Positions 35,080 to 47,527 of a stretch of 64,000 nt of DNA are shown in pieces. Under the pieces are notes generated by a model. The model was not told the origin of the DNA. It did not search any database and was given only the letters and a program-made list of their open reading frames with translations. Position 1 is the first letter of the stretch; each line of letters starts with the position of its first letter. The DNA comes from Ampelocalamus luodianensis (taxonomy: Eukaryota > Streptophyta > Magnoliopsida > Poales > Poaceae): NCBI GenBank assembly GCA_036346255.1, contig CM070620.1, forward strand, positions 16,542,671 through 16,606,670, read 5' to 3'. Made by a program: the position numbers and the translations under genes.

Positions 35080-36720
35080 TTCCCCTCGCGGCGAACAAAT
35101 AAAGTACACCATTCGATTTAACTTTTCTCGCTACTAACAATGTGGCGTAATACAAGGTTTCTTGGCCGGACTTCGAGTAGCTCGTTCGCTCGGGATTCGC
35201 AGATTGCTAGTGAAAGCGATTCTCAACTAGTAGCGAATCAAGTAGGAAAGAGTATCAATGTTGTAGTACCAAGATGTCATCATATCCGCGAATGCGAAAC
35301 TCGAAAAGCATTTCTTCGGTTTTCGATCCAACACATTCCTAGAAAGGAAAACTTTCTCGCGGACTGATTGGCGGATGGCTTCCACAAGGACATTCGTCCC
35401 GCCCGGAGTTTTTCTCGAGAAACTCGAGTCACCCTCGGTAGTCGAGCCTTCCGAGGACATAGATGTTAGCAAGGAGGTTGCACACCTTGATTATGCAAAC
35501 ATGGATGCTCCACAGGTCGATGATGGTTGGTGCCATCACGATCACGGTAGAGATTGGATGACATCGATCTACAATTATCTTCAGCATGACCTAATTCCAG
35601 AAGATGATGTAGAGGCTGATCGTATTGCACAAAAAGCCAAATCATACACTCTCATTGAACGTACCTTGTATAAACGAGGATCTCACGGAGTGTTGATGAG
35701 ATGCATATCTCGCTCGGATGGCATTAAATTGCTAGCCGAAATTCATGGAGGCGTCTGTGGAGCTCATTATTCCTACAGAACTTTGGTTGGTAAAGCCTTT
35801 AGGCAAGGATACTCATGCCAATCGCCTTCATGATGCAAAAGAGCTCGTGACGGCGCGCATAATGTCAATTTCATAGTCGACAAGTACATCAGCCGTCTCA
35901 AGCTTTGCAAACAATTCCTCTTTCTTGGCTGGACATTTTGGGACCTTTCCCAAGAGCACCCGGGGGCTTTGAGTTCCTGTTCGTCATGATTGACACGTTC
36001 ACTAAGTGGATCGAAGCGAGCCGGTTGTAAAACTACAACTAAAGCCGCCAAGAGGTTCCTAACAAAAGCGTGATTACGGTTTGGTGTACCGATCGTATAA
36101 TCACCGATAACGGTGCCCGTTCTCAAGCAGTAATTTTCGTGAGAATTTCATGCGAAACTAGGTATCAAGATACATTTCGCCGTTGCTCATCCACGAGCAA
36201 TGGAGCGATTGAGCGAGCCAATGGTATCATAATGCAAGGGATCAAACGACGAGTGTTCACCGCCACTTCAACGGCCGGGGGCTTAGGTTCAAGAACTTCC
36301 TTCAGATATGGGCGTTGCATACACAACTAGTCGTGCGACCGGTGAAACACCATTCTTTATGGTTTACGAGCTGGCCATGCTTCCTCCGTAACTTAAAATT
36401 GGTTCTCGCTCGAACCGATTCCTTTCCGAAAGTGATCGCAGTGACGACGACTTGACGACATCAATTTCCTTGAAGAACGACGAAATCAAGCTTTGTTCGA
36501 TCGGCAATCTACCAAAGAAGCCATGCGCTTACCACGATTACGCAAGGTGCAACCTCGCAACCTAACTATAGGTGATTTGGTTCTTAGAAAATTCGAACCA
36601 AGCGGTCGCAACAAACTTTCACCTAAATGGGAAGGTCCATACACCGTGGTCGGTTACCCACCGGATCGATGCACGATTAGCTATGACAGATGGGCAAGTT
36701 TTGTCTAATTCTTGGAATAT
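35080..36720 (+). pseudogene. Tat-lineage second RNase H and integrase, broken
   Basis: Around 35200-35360 the second (archaeal-type) RNase H of Tat elements is traceable (SDSQLVANQVGK, FSIQHIPRKENFLAD). Integrase: the pre-core block (RTLYKRGSHGVLMRC, IHGGVCGAHYSYRTL, 35657-35790); core remnants (GPFPKS near 35940; IITDNGAR at 36097-36120; NGAIERANGIIMQGIKRR at 36200-36255); and the C-terminal end (LTIGDLVLRKFEPSG, LSPKWEGPYTVVG, 36560-36655). Catalytic residues are spread over several frames. About six breaks. Confidence 0.8.
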
Positions 36721-37925
36721 TGATCAATTGCGTAAGTTCTATGTTTAATTTCATGTATTTCATTTCCTTTCATTTTTTCAATAAAGATGTTTTTCCTTAA
36801 AAATGATAAGTATGGTTGTTTATACTTATTATTTGTTGCATCTGGTCATATGCCATTCCCGTTGCTGGTTGGTCGGAGAAGACTCTCATTCTCTCCGATA
36901 TTCCTTTCCATAGGATCTCCACTACTCATGGTTGCCGACTTGAATGTCATCGATCACATCGTTTTAGACGTGATCATTGCTTCAATGATACACACGCACG
37001 ACTGCATATTCTTTTCTTAAAGAAACATAAGAGTATGAGGAGTACCAACTCGGGCGATTTACTTGGTTTTCGTTTCTTTCTTGAATTTGAAGATCGTTAT
37101 TTTATTTCAACATTACATTCTCATCAAGTTTGGCTCTTGGTCGGGACACGAAAGCCTCCCGGTCGAAGTCTCTCCTCTCGCATGTGGTCACCGCCACCGG
37201 AAGGAGCTTCCTAGTGACATCCTTTTCTTACGATCCTCATTGCTAGTCGGATTTGATCATGAGCACGTTTAGCGAAATATTTAACAAATCTTCAGTTCTT
37301 GAGATTCGATACGACCAGATCCGAATATTTTCTAAACAACGGTACTTATCTCTTCATTTCTTTATCTTTGCATACATTCTTAATGCATACCTTCTTATCA
37401 AGCAAATCTGGTCTTTGTTATATCTTCCGACTACAAGTGGTATTTCATAGTACTTCGATAATGGGCAATATCTAGACTAGTTGAAATCGTTAGTTGGTTC
37501 CGACAACATGATTTCCTAGTATTTCCTGGATCATTGTCATACACATTATCAGCACTCTTACCATGGTCATTGTTATTACTCAATTTCTGGTCTCATCGCT
37601 TTCTTTTAGTAACGCTCATCTACTAATATAAGCAGTCGGGGGCTAGGAGATATATGAGTATTTAATAACATCGATAAAACAAAGCAGGATCTTCATTGAT
37701 AAAAGGTAAGTTTCATTTTGCATATTCTAAATATTACATCCATTTACATATTGGGACCACCAGACTGGTCGCTACGTGACGGAGATCGACTTCCATTTCT
37801 TCAAGAACTTTCTCTCAGAGGTTTTACTTCGAGAAGTTTTGTTGCTTCACTTTGAGCGATCGAAGTCCTCTTCCACGCTTTAAGATTAACAGAGGGTGGA
37901 AGCCTTTAGTTTTGCTAAAGCAACA
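36721..37925. other. Untranslated 3' region of the Tat element
   Basis: AT-rich, no domain in any frame. An AATAAA lies near 36780. The tract GCAGTCGGGGGCTAGGAG (37632-37649) is the kind of G-rich phrase common in the 3' regions of Tat elements in grasses. Confidence 0.5.
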
Positions 37926-38778
37926 CTAACTCCAGCATACAATAGCTTCCTTCATTGCACAGGTATGGTTTTCCCTCATAGTTTTGAGCGAGCCTTTGAG
38001 ATCTTCCAGAAGTTGACCAAAGTAGTTCATCTTTTCCGTTGGATCTCCTAAAGAAGGCAAGCTTGATCCTGATCCCATATCAAAGATCATTTTGTTAAGA
38101 GCCATGATTTTCTCATCAAGGCCGAATACAAAGGCTGCCTTTTGACCACGCTCAAACTCGAGAGTCATCTCCGCTCGGTAAAGTGCTTGGGTTTTTTCTG
38201 CACGAGAGGATAAAAAAAATTAATATACTCTTTACAATTGGAGTTATAGAATACTGGTTAAGTCTACGACCAGTTACCTTTGATTTTCTTCTCACAAGAG
38301 TCGAAAACCTCCTTTTGTCTGGTCATCGCATGTTCGATCGACCGGTCTTTACTCTGATTTTCTTTCCTCAGTTTTATTATTGTGGCCTCTTTGGCCATGG
38401 TCTATTCTTTAATTTTCTCTAAATCTATCAATATGATAGGAAGAGAAGGTTAAGTTACAAGAGACAAATAAGGTAATAAAATTTAGGAAGTCAAACTAAA
38501 AGAGAAATATTCTTACTTCTCAGATCGGAGTGTTTCTGCTCCAAGGACCTTATACGCTGGGTTAGTCCTCCGACCACAGCATATTTCTCGACCATATGCT
38601 ACAAAAACAAAAATTCCTTTCTTTGATAAAGTTTCCAGTGAAACTTCAAAAGAAAGAGTTGTAAGGATGGTCGTAGAACACTTACCCGAATTGCCATATC
38701 ATTATATTCGGAAAAGATTGTATCAGGACCAATCTCAGCTTGACGGTCCGATATCTTTCCCCAGGCTTCATCAAGTTC
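37926..38778 (-). pseudogene. Antisense spliced gene of the Tat element (four exons seen), coiled-coil protein
   Basis: Minus strand. Proposed exons: 38778-38686, 38598-38517, 38418-38278 and 38197-37926, separated by introns of 87, 98 and 80 bp. All three have GT donors (GTAAG, GTAAG, GTAAC) and AG acceptors, the last two downstream of T-rich tracts. The phase is kept across all joins. Translation is charged and helical (DRQAEIGPDTIF; LTQRIRSLEQKHSDL; FERGQKAAFVFGLDEK; NYFGQLLEDLKGSLKTM), likely a coiled coil. One in-frame TAG in the third exon (about 38400) breaks it. The 5' part is lost at the Tekay LTR junction. Position and orientation match the antisense genes of Tat elements, some annotated as 'putative gypsy type transposon' proteins; no such domain is visible in the part kept here, so this link is inference. 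Function unknown. Confidence 0.65.
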
Positions 38779-38839
38779 CTATGGTATGCCGGTACGACTA
38801 AGTCCTATGAGACATTTCCAATGAAAAATGCTATTCAAG

Positions 38840-41800
38840 AGTCGCACGTATGGGGGTTATCACCTAGTGGACCACCTTTATGATTCCCACTAAGGACCCA
38901 TACGTGGAGTAAGATACACCGGCCTAGGCGGGTGCTCCCCTCCCCACAAACATGTCCATGTTGCATATAATTAAATACACAACCCACCACGCGACTCATT
39001 AATTAACACCCCCCAAAGTACTTAGTTAAGAGAGGTCCCATTTCCCTCTAGTGTGGTTAACACGCACAAATGCTCAGTACGGTGGAACAAGTAACTCGGT
39101 CCTTAATGACTCGGGCACCATTTCAGTCACACCCAAAATCACACCATCTTACCATTGTGCCCAAATCTAAATCATTTTGCTTCCAGTTTTTAGCTTTCAT
39201 AAATAATCATAGCACAGAGGCTGAAATATAAAGTCATAATAAGCATTTGTGTGATCAAGGTTATCGACAAGTCGATAACCGCCCATTTCTACCGATAGCT
39301 AAGCATGGCTAAGCACATCAACTCGTAAACTACTAAGTGACAAGGGTCCATCCATCGAACCCAAAATCACAACAAATAACCCTAGGCTCAGTAGTAGAGG
39401 ATAAACATTTGCCTACTGATAATGCATCTAATGGGTTAACTATCGACAATAGTTAAAACAATATAGCAATGCATACGTAGAATTTACAGACAATATATTA
39501 GAATTTGGAATTAATAGGATCAATATGATCAAATGATGCTACATCTGCTTGCCTTGCTGTAGGGCAGGGTCTGGCTGCTGAGGCTCAGAAACAAGATCAA
39601 TAATATCTTTGGAACCTAACGCGAAAAGACGATAAACCAATAAGAACGAAGAAAACCAAACAAAACCCAACAGCAAAAGATATCCAAAACTTATAAAAAT
39701 TTATACAACAGCAAGGGTAAGATTTTAGATAATTTTAGGAACAAAATTTATTCAATTTGGACATATCATGCAAAAGTTATGGCTAAGTCAATTTTTCTCA
39801 ACCTGGATAAATCAATTCTAATTACTATTTGTTACTGTTCATGGCATAAATTTCTGGAATGATCTAAAGTCTAAAATTCTTATGGTTGGCAGGTTATGAC
39901 ATCCTAAGGTCAGCAAAGTTGAGTTTACCAAATTTGGAACTATAATGATTTACTTATGATTTTTCTAAATTGTAAACCTAGCACATGTTACTTTGCAGAA
40001 ATAAAATCATGATCAAAACCTATTTCATATTAAGGTTTGCTAACAGAGGAATTTAACAAAATTGAGTTTGCACATTTTGGAGTTATACAGAAAGATATGC
40101 ATTTTACAAGTTTTAAATCAATTTCCGGAATATTCTAAAATGGCTGAAATCATGTTATTATTATTTACAAAATTTTCTAGCACAGAACAATGTCTAAATG
40201 CATTTTTATATGAAACTTTAGTTAAACATTAATTTATTCCAGTTGGAACCATCTAAAAAGGATTTAAATTGAATTAGTTATGAGTTTTCAAAGTTTAATA
40301 CAATTTTTAGTTGATAAGTAAAGACTTACCGAAATACAATCAACCTTATCGTAAATAAAGTGACGTGGACGAACGTGGGCCTTAGATGCGAAATCTAACA
40401 GCCCACGCGCACGGAGAATAGCGCACGCGTGCAAACCTACCGAGACTCACCGTTGGATTTAGATCCAACGGTCCCACGTGATTGGGCGTTCGGGACCAAC
40501 GCCCAATCAATTTCGACCGCAGATCAACAGATGGATGGCTTTGAGCGCTGCGCACTCCGGGCGACCCGAACGGCCCAATCCATCTCAGCTGCTCATCGCG
40601 CGAATTGGAGCGCGGGTGGTCCGAACGGCCACGCGTTCTGAGCCGAAGATCTAGAGATGGACGACCCAGATCTATGTGCGCTTCGGATGACCCAATCAGC
40701 ACATTGATCTCGGCCGTTGATCGTGAGATTGACGGTCGCTAGTGACGTGGAACCCTCGGGGGGCCCGAAAATCCCAGAAGATCTGGGTCGCAGATCTTGA
40801 AATCGACGGTCCACGATTAGCGCAAATAACACATGTGGATATTAAGTGCGGGGGAGGTTTAAGTGCCTGGTCCCACATGTTAGTGAGACAGAGAGTGATT
40901 AGGACAACTAATAAATGCTGAATCCAATGATTAGTGATGATTAGCATTAAATGTGTCCTAATGAATATTGCACGGAGAGGATGTCAAGCGGCTGAGGGCC
41001 CACATGGCAGTGAGACATTTTGCCAGCTTAAGACACATTAATTGCTAACCAATGATTAGCAATTAATGACCCCAGATTTGTCCTAATGAACCCGTGACTG
41101 TGTTTTAAAGCCAACGGGCCCATAAGGCAATGACTGTAAATGACGGCTTAAGACACATTAATTACTAACCAATGATTAGCAATGATTAGGCCATTAATGA
41201 TGTCCTAATGACAATAGCACAGAGGAGGTTTTCGTCCGGCAAAACCCGAGCGAAAAGAGTGGCTCACCGCCGGCGGCTTCGACCATGGCGGCGCCCACAA
41301 AATACCAAATTGGGTTCGCAATAGCCTTGCGATCCCAATGGTGGTGACCTCGCCGGCGGCGAAGGTCCAGAACGCTGGCGAGCCGGAAAAGAATGACGGC
41401 GACAAAATCGGCCGAAAACGAAAATTGCCCAAAAGCTCCCCAGCAGTCTAAAGAAGCAGGTGTCACAACATCTAAGGACTAATAAGAAGCTACCTTAAGC
41501 AAGATGAGCTTCAAAGATGGTCGGAGAAGCTTTGACAGCGAAGGAGTCCACCGGAGTTGGGGAAGAAGATATGAAAATGATAATCTGAGCAAAATGAACA
41601 CCACTGGGTGGTCAAAATAGCTTCATTAAAGCTCATAGAAACTCTACGAGCAATTAATTGCAAAAAGAACCACTTACCGGAGCCGAGGAAGAAAGGGGGC
41701 AAAATCACCCAAAATGATCCAAACTCAAAATTGGTCAATTCCTGAGAATGAAACCCAAAAATTGAGTTAAGGGAAATGCATAGGTGGTTAAGGAGTTCCA

Positions 41801-42998
41801 AAAGGTACAGAGAGAATTGAAGATGAACCACTCAAGCACCAAGACCATCAACAGAGCTCCACGGCCATTAATGGCGATTTTGGGATTTTCGGTGGTTTTG
41901 ATCTCAACACACAGAGCAAGAGCTGGGGAGGTTTAAAGGAGTACCAGGAGGGGTTTTGGGGAGCTTATAAAGCTAGAGGATTAGGGTTTGGCAACAAAAC
42001 GAAAGTTTCGGGTGAGCTAGGTCCATAGGGCTGCCATGGCCCGAAAAAGAGATGATGGTGTGCAAGAGTAGGGCATGGGCATGGCCGAAAGCACCTGTGC
42101 CCACTGATTGCCCCGACAAATAGGCGTTGACGAGGGAGCAAGATTTGACAGAGTCATGCTTCTCTCTCTGTTCACGCACGGCGCGAGGAAGAAGATGACC
42201 AGAGAAAACTTAGGGTTGCTGTGAGATGTTGGATCTAAAATGAACAGGCATGATTAAATGTGACCACCAGGTGACCCGAACGACACACTTAATCTGGGCG
42301 GTTGGATTTTGATCCAACGTCCTAAATGAGTGGGTGCTTCGCGAGGTCCGAACGACACATTCAACACGGGCTGTTCAATTTGAATCTAACAGCTGAAAAG
42401 AGGCGCGGGTTCAAACTGGTGCGGGGTGCGATTAGTTGGTTCGATCGAGTCCATTGGCTTGAGCCCGAGTCTGACTCGAACCCAAAGAATAGCGAACCCA
42501 GGTTTTGTGTTTTTAATTTGAGCTGGGATTTTGAGGAATTTTTAGGGATAGTAAATTAACTTCAAAAATTCTGAAATTTTTAAAGGAGCTTGCTAACCCA
42601 GATATTAACCTTGTATAAAATTTTTCAGAGGTTTCTATATAGTGAATTTTCCCCAAAAATTCTGCAAGTTTCTGGTTTAGGGTTTGACTGAGAGTCAAAC
42701 AGGTTTGACTGCCCTCTAAAAATATTCAAACAATTTCTAAAAATTGTGAAATTTTTCAGAGGGGTCACATACCATCCCTAAAGCTTAGGAAAAATATTTC
42801 CAGGAGATGATAAAAAGATTTGACATGATTGTTTTTGGAGGACAAGGTTTTGGATCAAAAGACTTGTGACTTTGTATTTTCATAATTCTTGCACAGGAAT
42901 TGTTTAGAACAAACAGGAAATACAAGATGTAAGAAATTTTTTTAATTTCTACTCATTATCTTACATTTGAAACACAAGTCCAAAATTGGGATGTTACA
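38840..42998 (-). repeat. Tekay-like LTR fragment, minus strand, 3' end missing
   Basis: The right end reads TTGGGATGTTACA at 42998, i.e. a TGTAACATCCC start on the minus strand. About 39030-39420 matches 7570-7200 in reverse complement, so it is a relative of the LTR at 4538-9462 with its last 1.7 kb missing at the left. A TATA-like TTTATAA (minus, near 41968) may be the promoter. Bases 40340-41220 carry GC-rich and duplicated segments. No gene; the ORFs of 70-106 codons inside overlap on both strands and lack domains. Confidence 0.7.
41028..41220. repeat. 120-bp tandem duplication with hairpin in the Tekay LTR
   Basis: TTAAGACACATTAATTGCTA at 41028 recurs, one base changed, at 41148 (period 120 bp); a weaker earlier copy starts near 40890. 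The first copy holds a perfect 13-bp inverted repeat (CATTAATTGCTAA at 41036-41048; TTAGCAATTAATG at 41056-41068). Confidence 0.7.
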
Positions 42999-43345
42999 TC
43001 GTCCACCGTCGTCGTCGAGCGGAGGGACCATTTCCCTCACCAACTACATTTTGAGGGCTTGAAGGTTGTCTTGTTAGGATGCAGTGCTTGCCATGGTTCT
43101 TCAGCCGTGGCGGAGCTTTCTACACGCCTTTACTTCTACTATTCTCTTAAGCATTGTGTGCTAGTGAACCTCTGCATGCTAACTTGATTACAAAAACGTC
43201 AGCATGGTAGGTAGTGGGGGCGTAGTCCTTCCTTTGGTTGCGGTGTGTGGCATGGGTGTGTTAGAGTTGATCGGAGTTCGTTGTGGCTAACTTGGTGTTA
43301 GCCCTAGCATGTGTATTAGGTTGTTCAGCCAAGTGTCCATATGGG
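42999..43345 (+). mobile_element. Probable LINE 3' tail, left half
   Basis: Sequence up to ATATGGG (43345) joins naturally, after removal of the gypsy element at 43351-54349, to ACCCCTTCTGTGGTGTTTC and CTGCTTTATTAATA at 54355-54434. The style (GTTCAGCCAAGTGTCC, CTCCTGCTTTATTAAT) resembles 3' UTRs of grass LINEs. No reverse transcriptase is seen; low confidence. Confidence 0.3.
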
Positions 43346-43350
43346 TTTAT

Positions 43351-44710
43351 TGTAATACCCCGATTTATTCTAAGTAAGAAATCATTCAAAAGAGAAGAAT
43401 AGAATTAAGAAAGAGGGGTTTTTCGCTTTTTTCGGCAACCTGGGCCTTGGGCCTTGGCCCAGGAGGCCTATGGGGGGCCAGCCACCTATAAAAGAAGGGG
43501 GAAAACCCTAGGCTGGCACTGTAGCTACAGTACCGCCGCTACAGTACCACTGCTATAGTGCCTTGCCTCTTGGAGCCGCTCCTTCCCGCTGCCGGTGTTC
43601 GCAAAGGAAGGAGAAAGAAGGACCGCATTGGTTGGCGAAAGGAGGACGAGGGATCTTCTTCGTGGGGGATCGTTTAGCATCTCCCTAAGGTTCTACAAGG
43701 GTAATGATTCTCGATTATCGTTGGTTGTTTAGTCGTAGATGAGAAATCGAATAGATTTGATTGGATAAATGTCGGTCTGCTGTTCACATCAATCTGTCCA
43801 GATTGTTGTATGGGCATTTTCGTGATCTTAGAGGCCGAATCAGTAGTTTTGATCTCCTAGAGATATCTAGATTATGTTCTTAGATTTCGGTGGCCGCCAA
43901 GAACACCTGATTTCGACATTCGAGTCAAAAGTTATGATAGATTTGGTATCTGCTGTCCAGATTTATGACGAGATTAGTCTGTTTTGTTATTTCGTAAAAT
44001 ATGAATTTGTAATTGGAAGAATCTGGGTTTTCACCCAACTAGGTTATTGTAGGTAATTTGATAAAATTTCTAAATTGTTAAAGAACGTTCAATTCGGAGT
44101 TATAGATTAAAAGTTATGATCGTTTTAGTGCTGCTGTTTTTTCTGCTCTGTGCTGAAAGTTCATCAGTCTGTTAACGTACTAATTTGGCCGAATTAGATT
44201 ATCTTGTCATATCTTCATAAGTATTCATTTGTTGTATGTTCAGAGGTTGAGAAGAGATTGTCTTGTTCATGTTGGTTGTCTGTTCTTATGCATTGTACTT
44301 GCTGAGTCTGGGACTCACTCTTGCTTTGTTTATTTATTTTTAAGTGATCGTTGATGAAGTTTCTCTTAGGAGGGAGTAGACATGCACTACTCAAATACAT
44401 CACTTTACACTAGTTGGATAAAAGATCTACTGCTGCCTTACATTAGTGAATTGTTGGATTGTAATAAATAAACTTAGACTTGGATGGTACCTTCCTTATC
44501 ATTGAGTTTGTTTAAATAACTGTTTATATTTATTGATTATTCGTTGATAGGATTATCTTAGTGGATCCAATATTACATTTCCGTTTATGTTCCAATTGTT
44601 GATGATCTACTTAACTTAGTAGATGAATTACTGTGAAAATTATTCCGCTGTATGGTTACATGTTAGGTCTTTAGGTAGCATTTTGGCTTTCGAATAGCTA
44701 GGGTGTTACA
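43351..44710 (+). repeat. 5' LTR (1360 bp) of the old gypsy element
   Basis: Starts TGTAATACCCCGATTTATTC, ends GGGTGTTACA. Closely similar to the 3' LTR at both ends, but the middle differs: 44101-44211 here is replaced by an unrelated, longer segment in the 3' LTR. Confidence 0.85.
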
Positions 44711-47527
44711 GTTAGTATCAGAGCGGGCTTTAGGTCCGTGGTAATTAAGTTATTAAAATGACACACTATGCACAGTAGGTGGGGTTGGGAAATCCATTAT
44801 TTCCGCATTTCTATTGTTATGTTTCAATCGTTGAGCAATTGTTGAATTGCTTATGTATTATCTTTCTTGTTGTTAATTTATGATATGTTATGATATTCTA
44901 TATCTATGAATCTATTCTATGATTGTCATGAGATGATCATGTATAATCATAATTGATTATATTATTTAAACGTGTCGATGATGGATGTTAAGAAGTGAAG
45001 GCCGTGGTTGTGGCCCTGGACTTTGTCAGATTACACCATTATTCGTGGTAGACGAATAGAGTAGTTACCCCGAATACCATAGTTGTGAGTTTTGAGCGTG
45101 AGCTGCTTTAGAAAGTTGTTTTCTTCCTTGATCTTTGAACTTGACAAAATCTTGTTCTGTGGTGGATGATGAATTTCTCTTGGGTTCGTGGTTCATGGTT
45201 GTTGCTGAGTTTCAATGGGTCTCCAATGGTTCTCTGAAGCAATTATTGTTTTCTGACTATTGAGTTGCTTTTACTACTTGTGATCTTCGTCAACTGGTAA
45301 TATTGATAATTCTATGGTTATTCCTTCTTTCTCATTGGAAAAGAATGACTCATTTATTCATTTGATAGTTTGGGTAATGAGAGTTTTATGTTGCAAGTTT
45401 GTTAACATGAGAAAGCTTTGGCTCTATGTATTTCTTTTCGATTATTCTGAGTGTTGAAGTTTAATGCATCCCTTTTCTGACGAAAAATTGTTAAAAACCT
45501 TTTGTGATGCCTTGTTATGGATAAGTCAAAGAGTGTAATCAAATAACTTGATATGGTATGGGTATCAAGTGGAGTCATTGGTGTGGTGCATAATTAATAT
45601 TAATTAGTAACCTTGGAAGTGAAATTGATTAAGTTGATGTTATCTTTTGTAAGTTCTTGATAAACTGTATGTATGAGTAGTGACTGAGAGTATGTTCATA
45701 CCTATTTGGAGTCAAAAGAGATATTAAGAAGTATGGAACATTGATGAATTAGTCTGGTCATTAAAATTATTTAGGTTGCTGAACTTATTGGGTTCTTTGG
45801 TTTCAATGGATTAATTTAAATGTGTGGAAAGGGAAACAAGAGGAAATGCTAGATTTACATATGCCCTAGTATGATTAATTATTGGAATTGTGTACAACCG
45901 GTTGAAGGGATTGAATGTCGGTGGATCTAGAATTTATGGGAGGAGTTCTATATAGTTATTCTATATAGAATAACGCGATGAATTTGGTTTTAGTGTTGTT
46001 GAAACTTTTGATGGATAGAAGATTTCGATTTTTGAAGTTTTAGTGTATTTTTGCCGAAATCCAAATATGAGGAGTTGAATATGTGTTTGTAAATATCCAT
46101 GTGAATTGGAAAGGGAAATAGGTAGCAACTAGATTTCACAATGAGGCCAGTTGATAACAACAATGGTTGGAGTAGAACGGTTGTGTGTTGAAGTTTGATG
46201 TTGAGCATCACTAAAGGTTGAATTGATATGTTATAATAGGTGGCTTATGCCCACATGATTGCGAAATCATCGAATGATAATGTGTCCTTGTTAAAAAGGG
46301 TTTTTGGTATGACCTTTTCAATTGTGTAGTAAACCCCTTCTAAACTTAAGAAGTTGATGTAGTGAAGTTGTATGGTTTTGGTATACTCTCATTTTGACGA
46401 TGAGTTGGGAAGGTAGTATGAAACAATTTGGTGGAATTTTGGGACTTTCTAATGGAATAGTTGATGATAAAGATTCGTGTTCAGAGTGTATTATTCTTGA
46501 TGTTAGTAAGATTATCTGCAAGAAATTGTGACTTATGTGTGTGGTGATGATTCTTTTAGAAATAAAGTAATTTGATCGTCTTTGTAATTTTGATTTAGTA
46601 AAAGTGCTTGAGTTCTCATTGTGATCATTTGGACCTCTTGAGTTAGGAGGTGATTGAGTTTGTTTCGAAGAATGTGACATGTTGAAAGATCTTTTTGGTT
46701 CTTAAGTGGTTCCTGTGATTTGGGTTTTAAGAGTTTATCGTAAGCTGGCAAAATGATGTATTAATCATAGAAAATGTCTTTCCTTGTTAAAAGAAGGAGT
46801 GAAGCATAAGTATTTGAGATTTAAATCATGTTTCACATCTTGCAATTTATTTGAGTGTGCTTAAACCTTATGCAGTTATTTCATAAGGGTTTATCAATTA
46901 AAAGGGGCAGTACCTTCTTCTCATTTGTGGTTTGGTATTAGTAGGGCTTGAGCCCGCGACTGTTGATTTTCCCTTATGTTTCCGAGTACTTTGCCTAAGT
47001 GACTATTTTCCTTGGTCCTCTGTTCACTACGAGTGGTAAATGTTTCTATGTGGTGAAAATTGTTTTCATTTGTTTTTCTTCTGAGAAAGGATCCATCGAT
47101 TCGTTTCACAAGGGTCTTTCAAAGTGTTATTAATTGTTGTTGTGATACCTTGGGTTGCAAGTTAATTAAGGAATATTGGAGAATGAATTGATTTCAAAAT
47201 ATAATTCTTGGAGAGGACTTTATCTCAATAGAATGTTGTCTTTGGAGGCTAAACTGATTGCATTGTTACAACTACAAGAATATATAGCGAGACGTGGTCC
47301 AAGTTCTTTTGTTCGTTCCAATGGAATATAGAATTATCCAAAGTATGGAAACCTTGATCAAAGTATTAGAGTGTCGCGATTGGGTACCTTGCACGGTTGT
47401 GCAGTTAAAATATGATGGTGTTGTAATGAGAGTAAAATTAGTGAAGCGATCTGATCGTTAAAGCGATTATTAATATAACCAAGATTGTTGGATTATTGTC
47501 AGGAATAACTTGGACTTAGTAAGTAAT
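44711..47527 (+). pseudogene. Decayed internal region of the old gypsy element (left half)
   Basis: A degenerate primer site (AGTATCAGAGCGGG, about 44715-44728) follows the LTR. Beyond it no gypsy domain can be read in any frame. The plus strand is unusually T- and TG-rich, as expected from long C-to-T decay of methylated DNA (inference). Minus-strand ORFs of 60-120 codons have no domain. Confidence 0.5.

Larger units (their letters stand above)
29805..38778 (+). mobile_element. Ty3/gypsy retrotransposon, Tat lineage, with antisense gene; 3' LTR missing
   Basis: Plus strand: 5' LTR, primer site, gag, protease, RT, two RNase H-like segments, integrase, then about 1.2 kb of untranslated DNA and an antisense spliced gene. 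Extra, often antisense, ORFs between pol and the 3' LTR are known in Tat-lineage elements. The element stops at about 38778-38840, where a minus-strand Tekay LTR fragment begins, so the start of the antisense gene and the 3' LTR are lost. Confidence 0.85.

Noticed and set aside
46318..46751. Minus-strand ORFs of 120 and 72 codons
   Set aside because: In the decayed interior of the old gypsy element; composition bias (C-to-T on plus) removes stops on the other strand.
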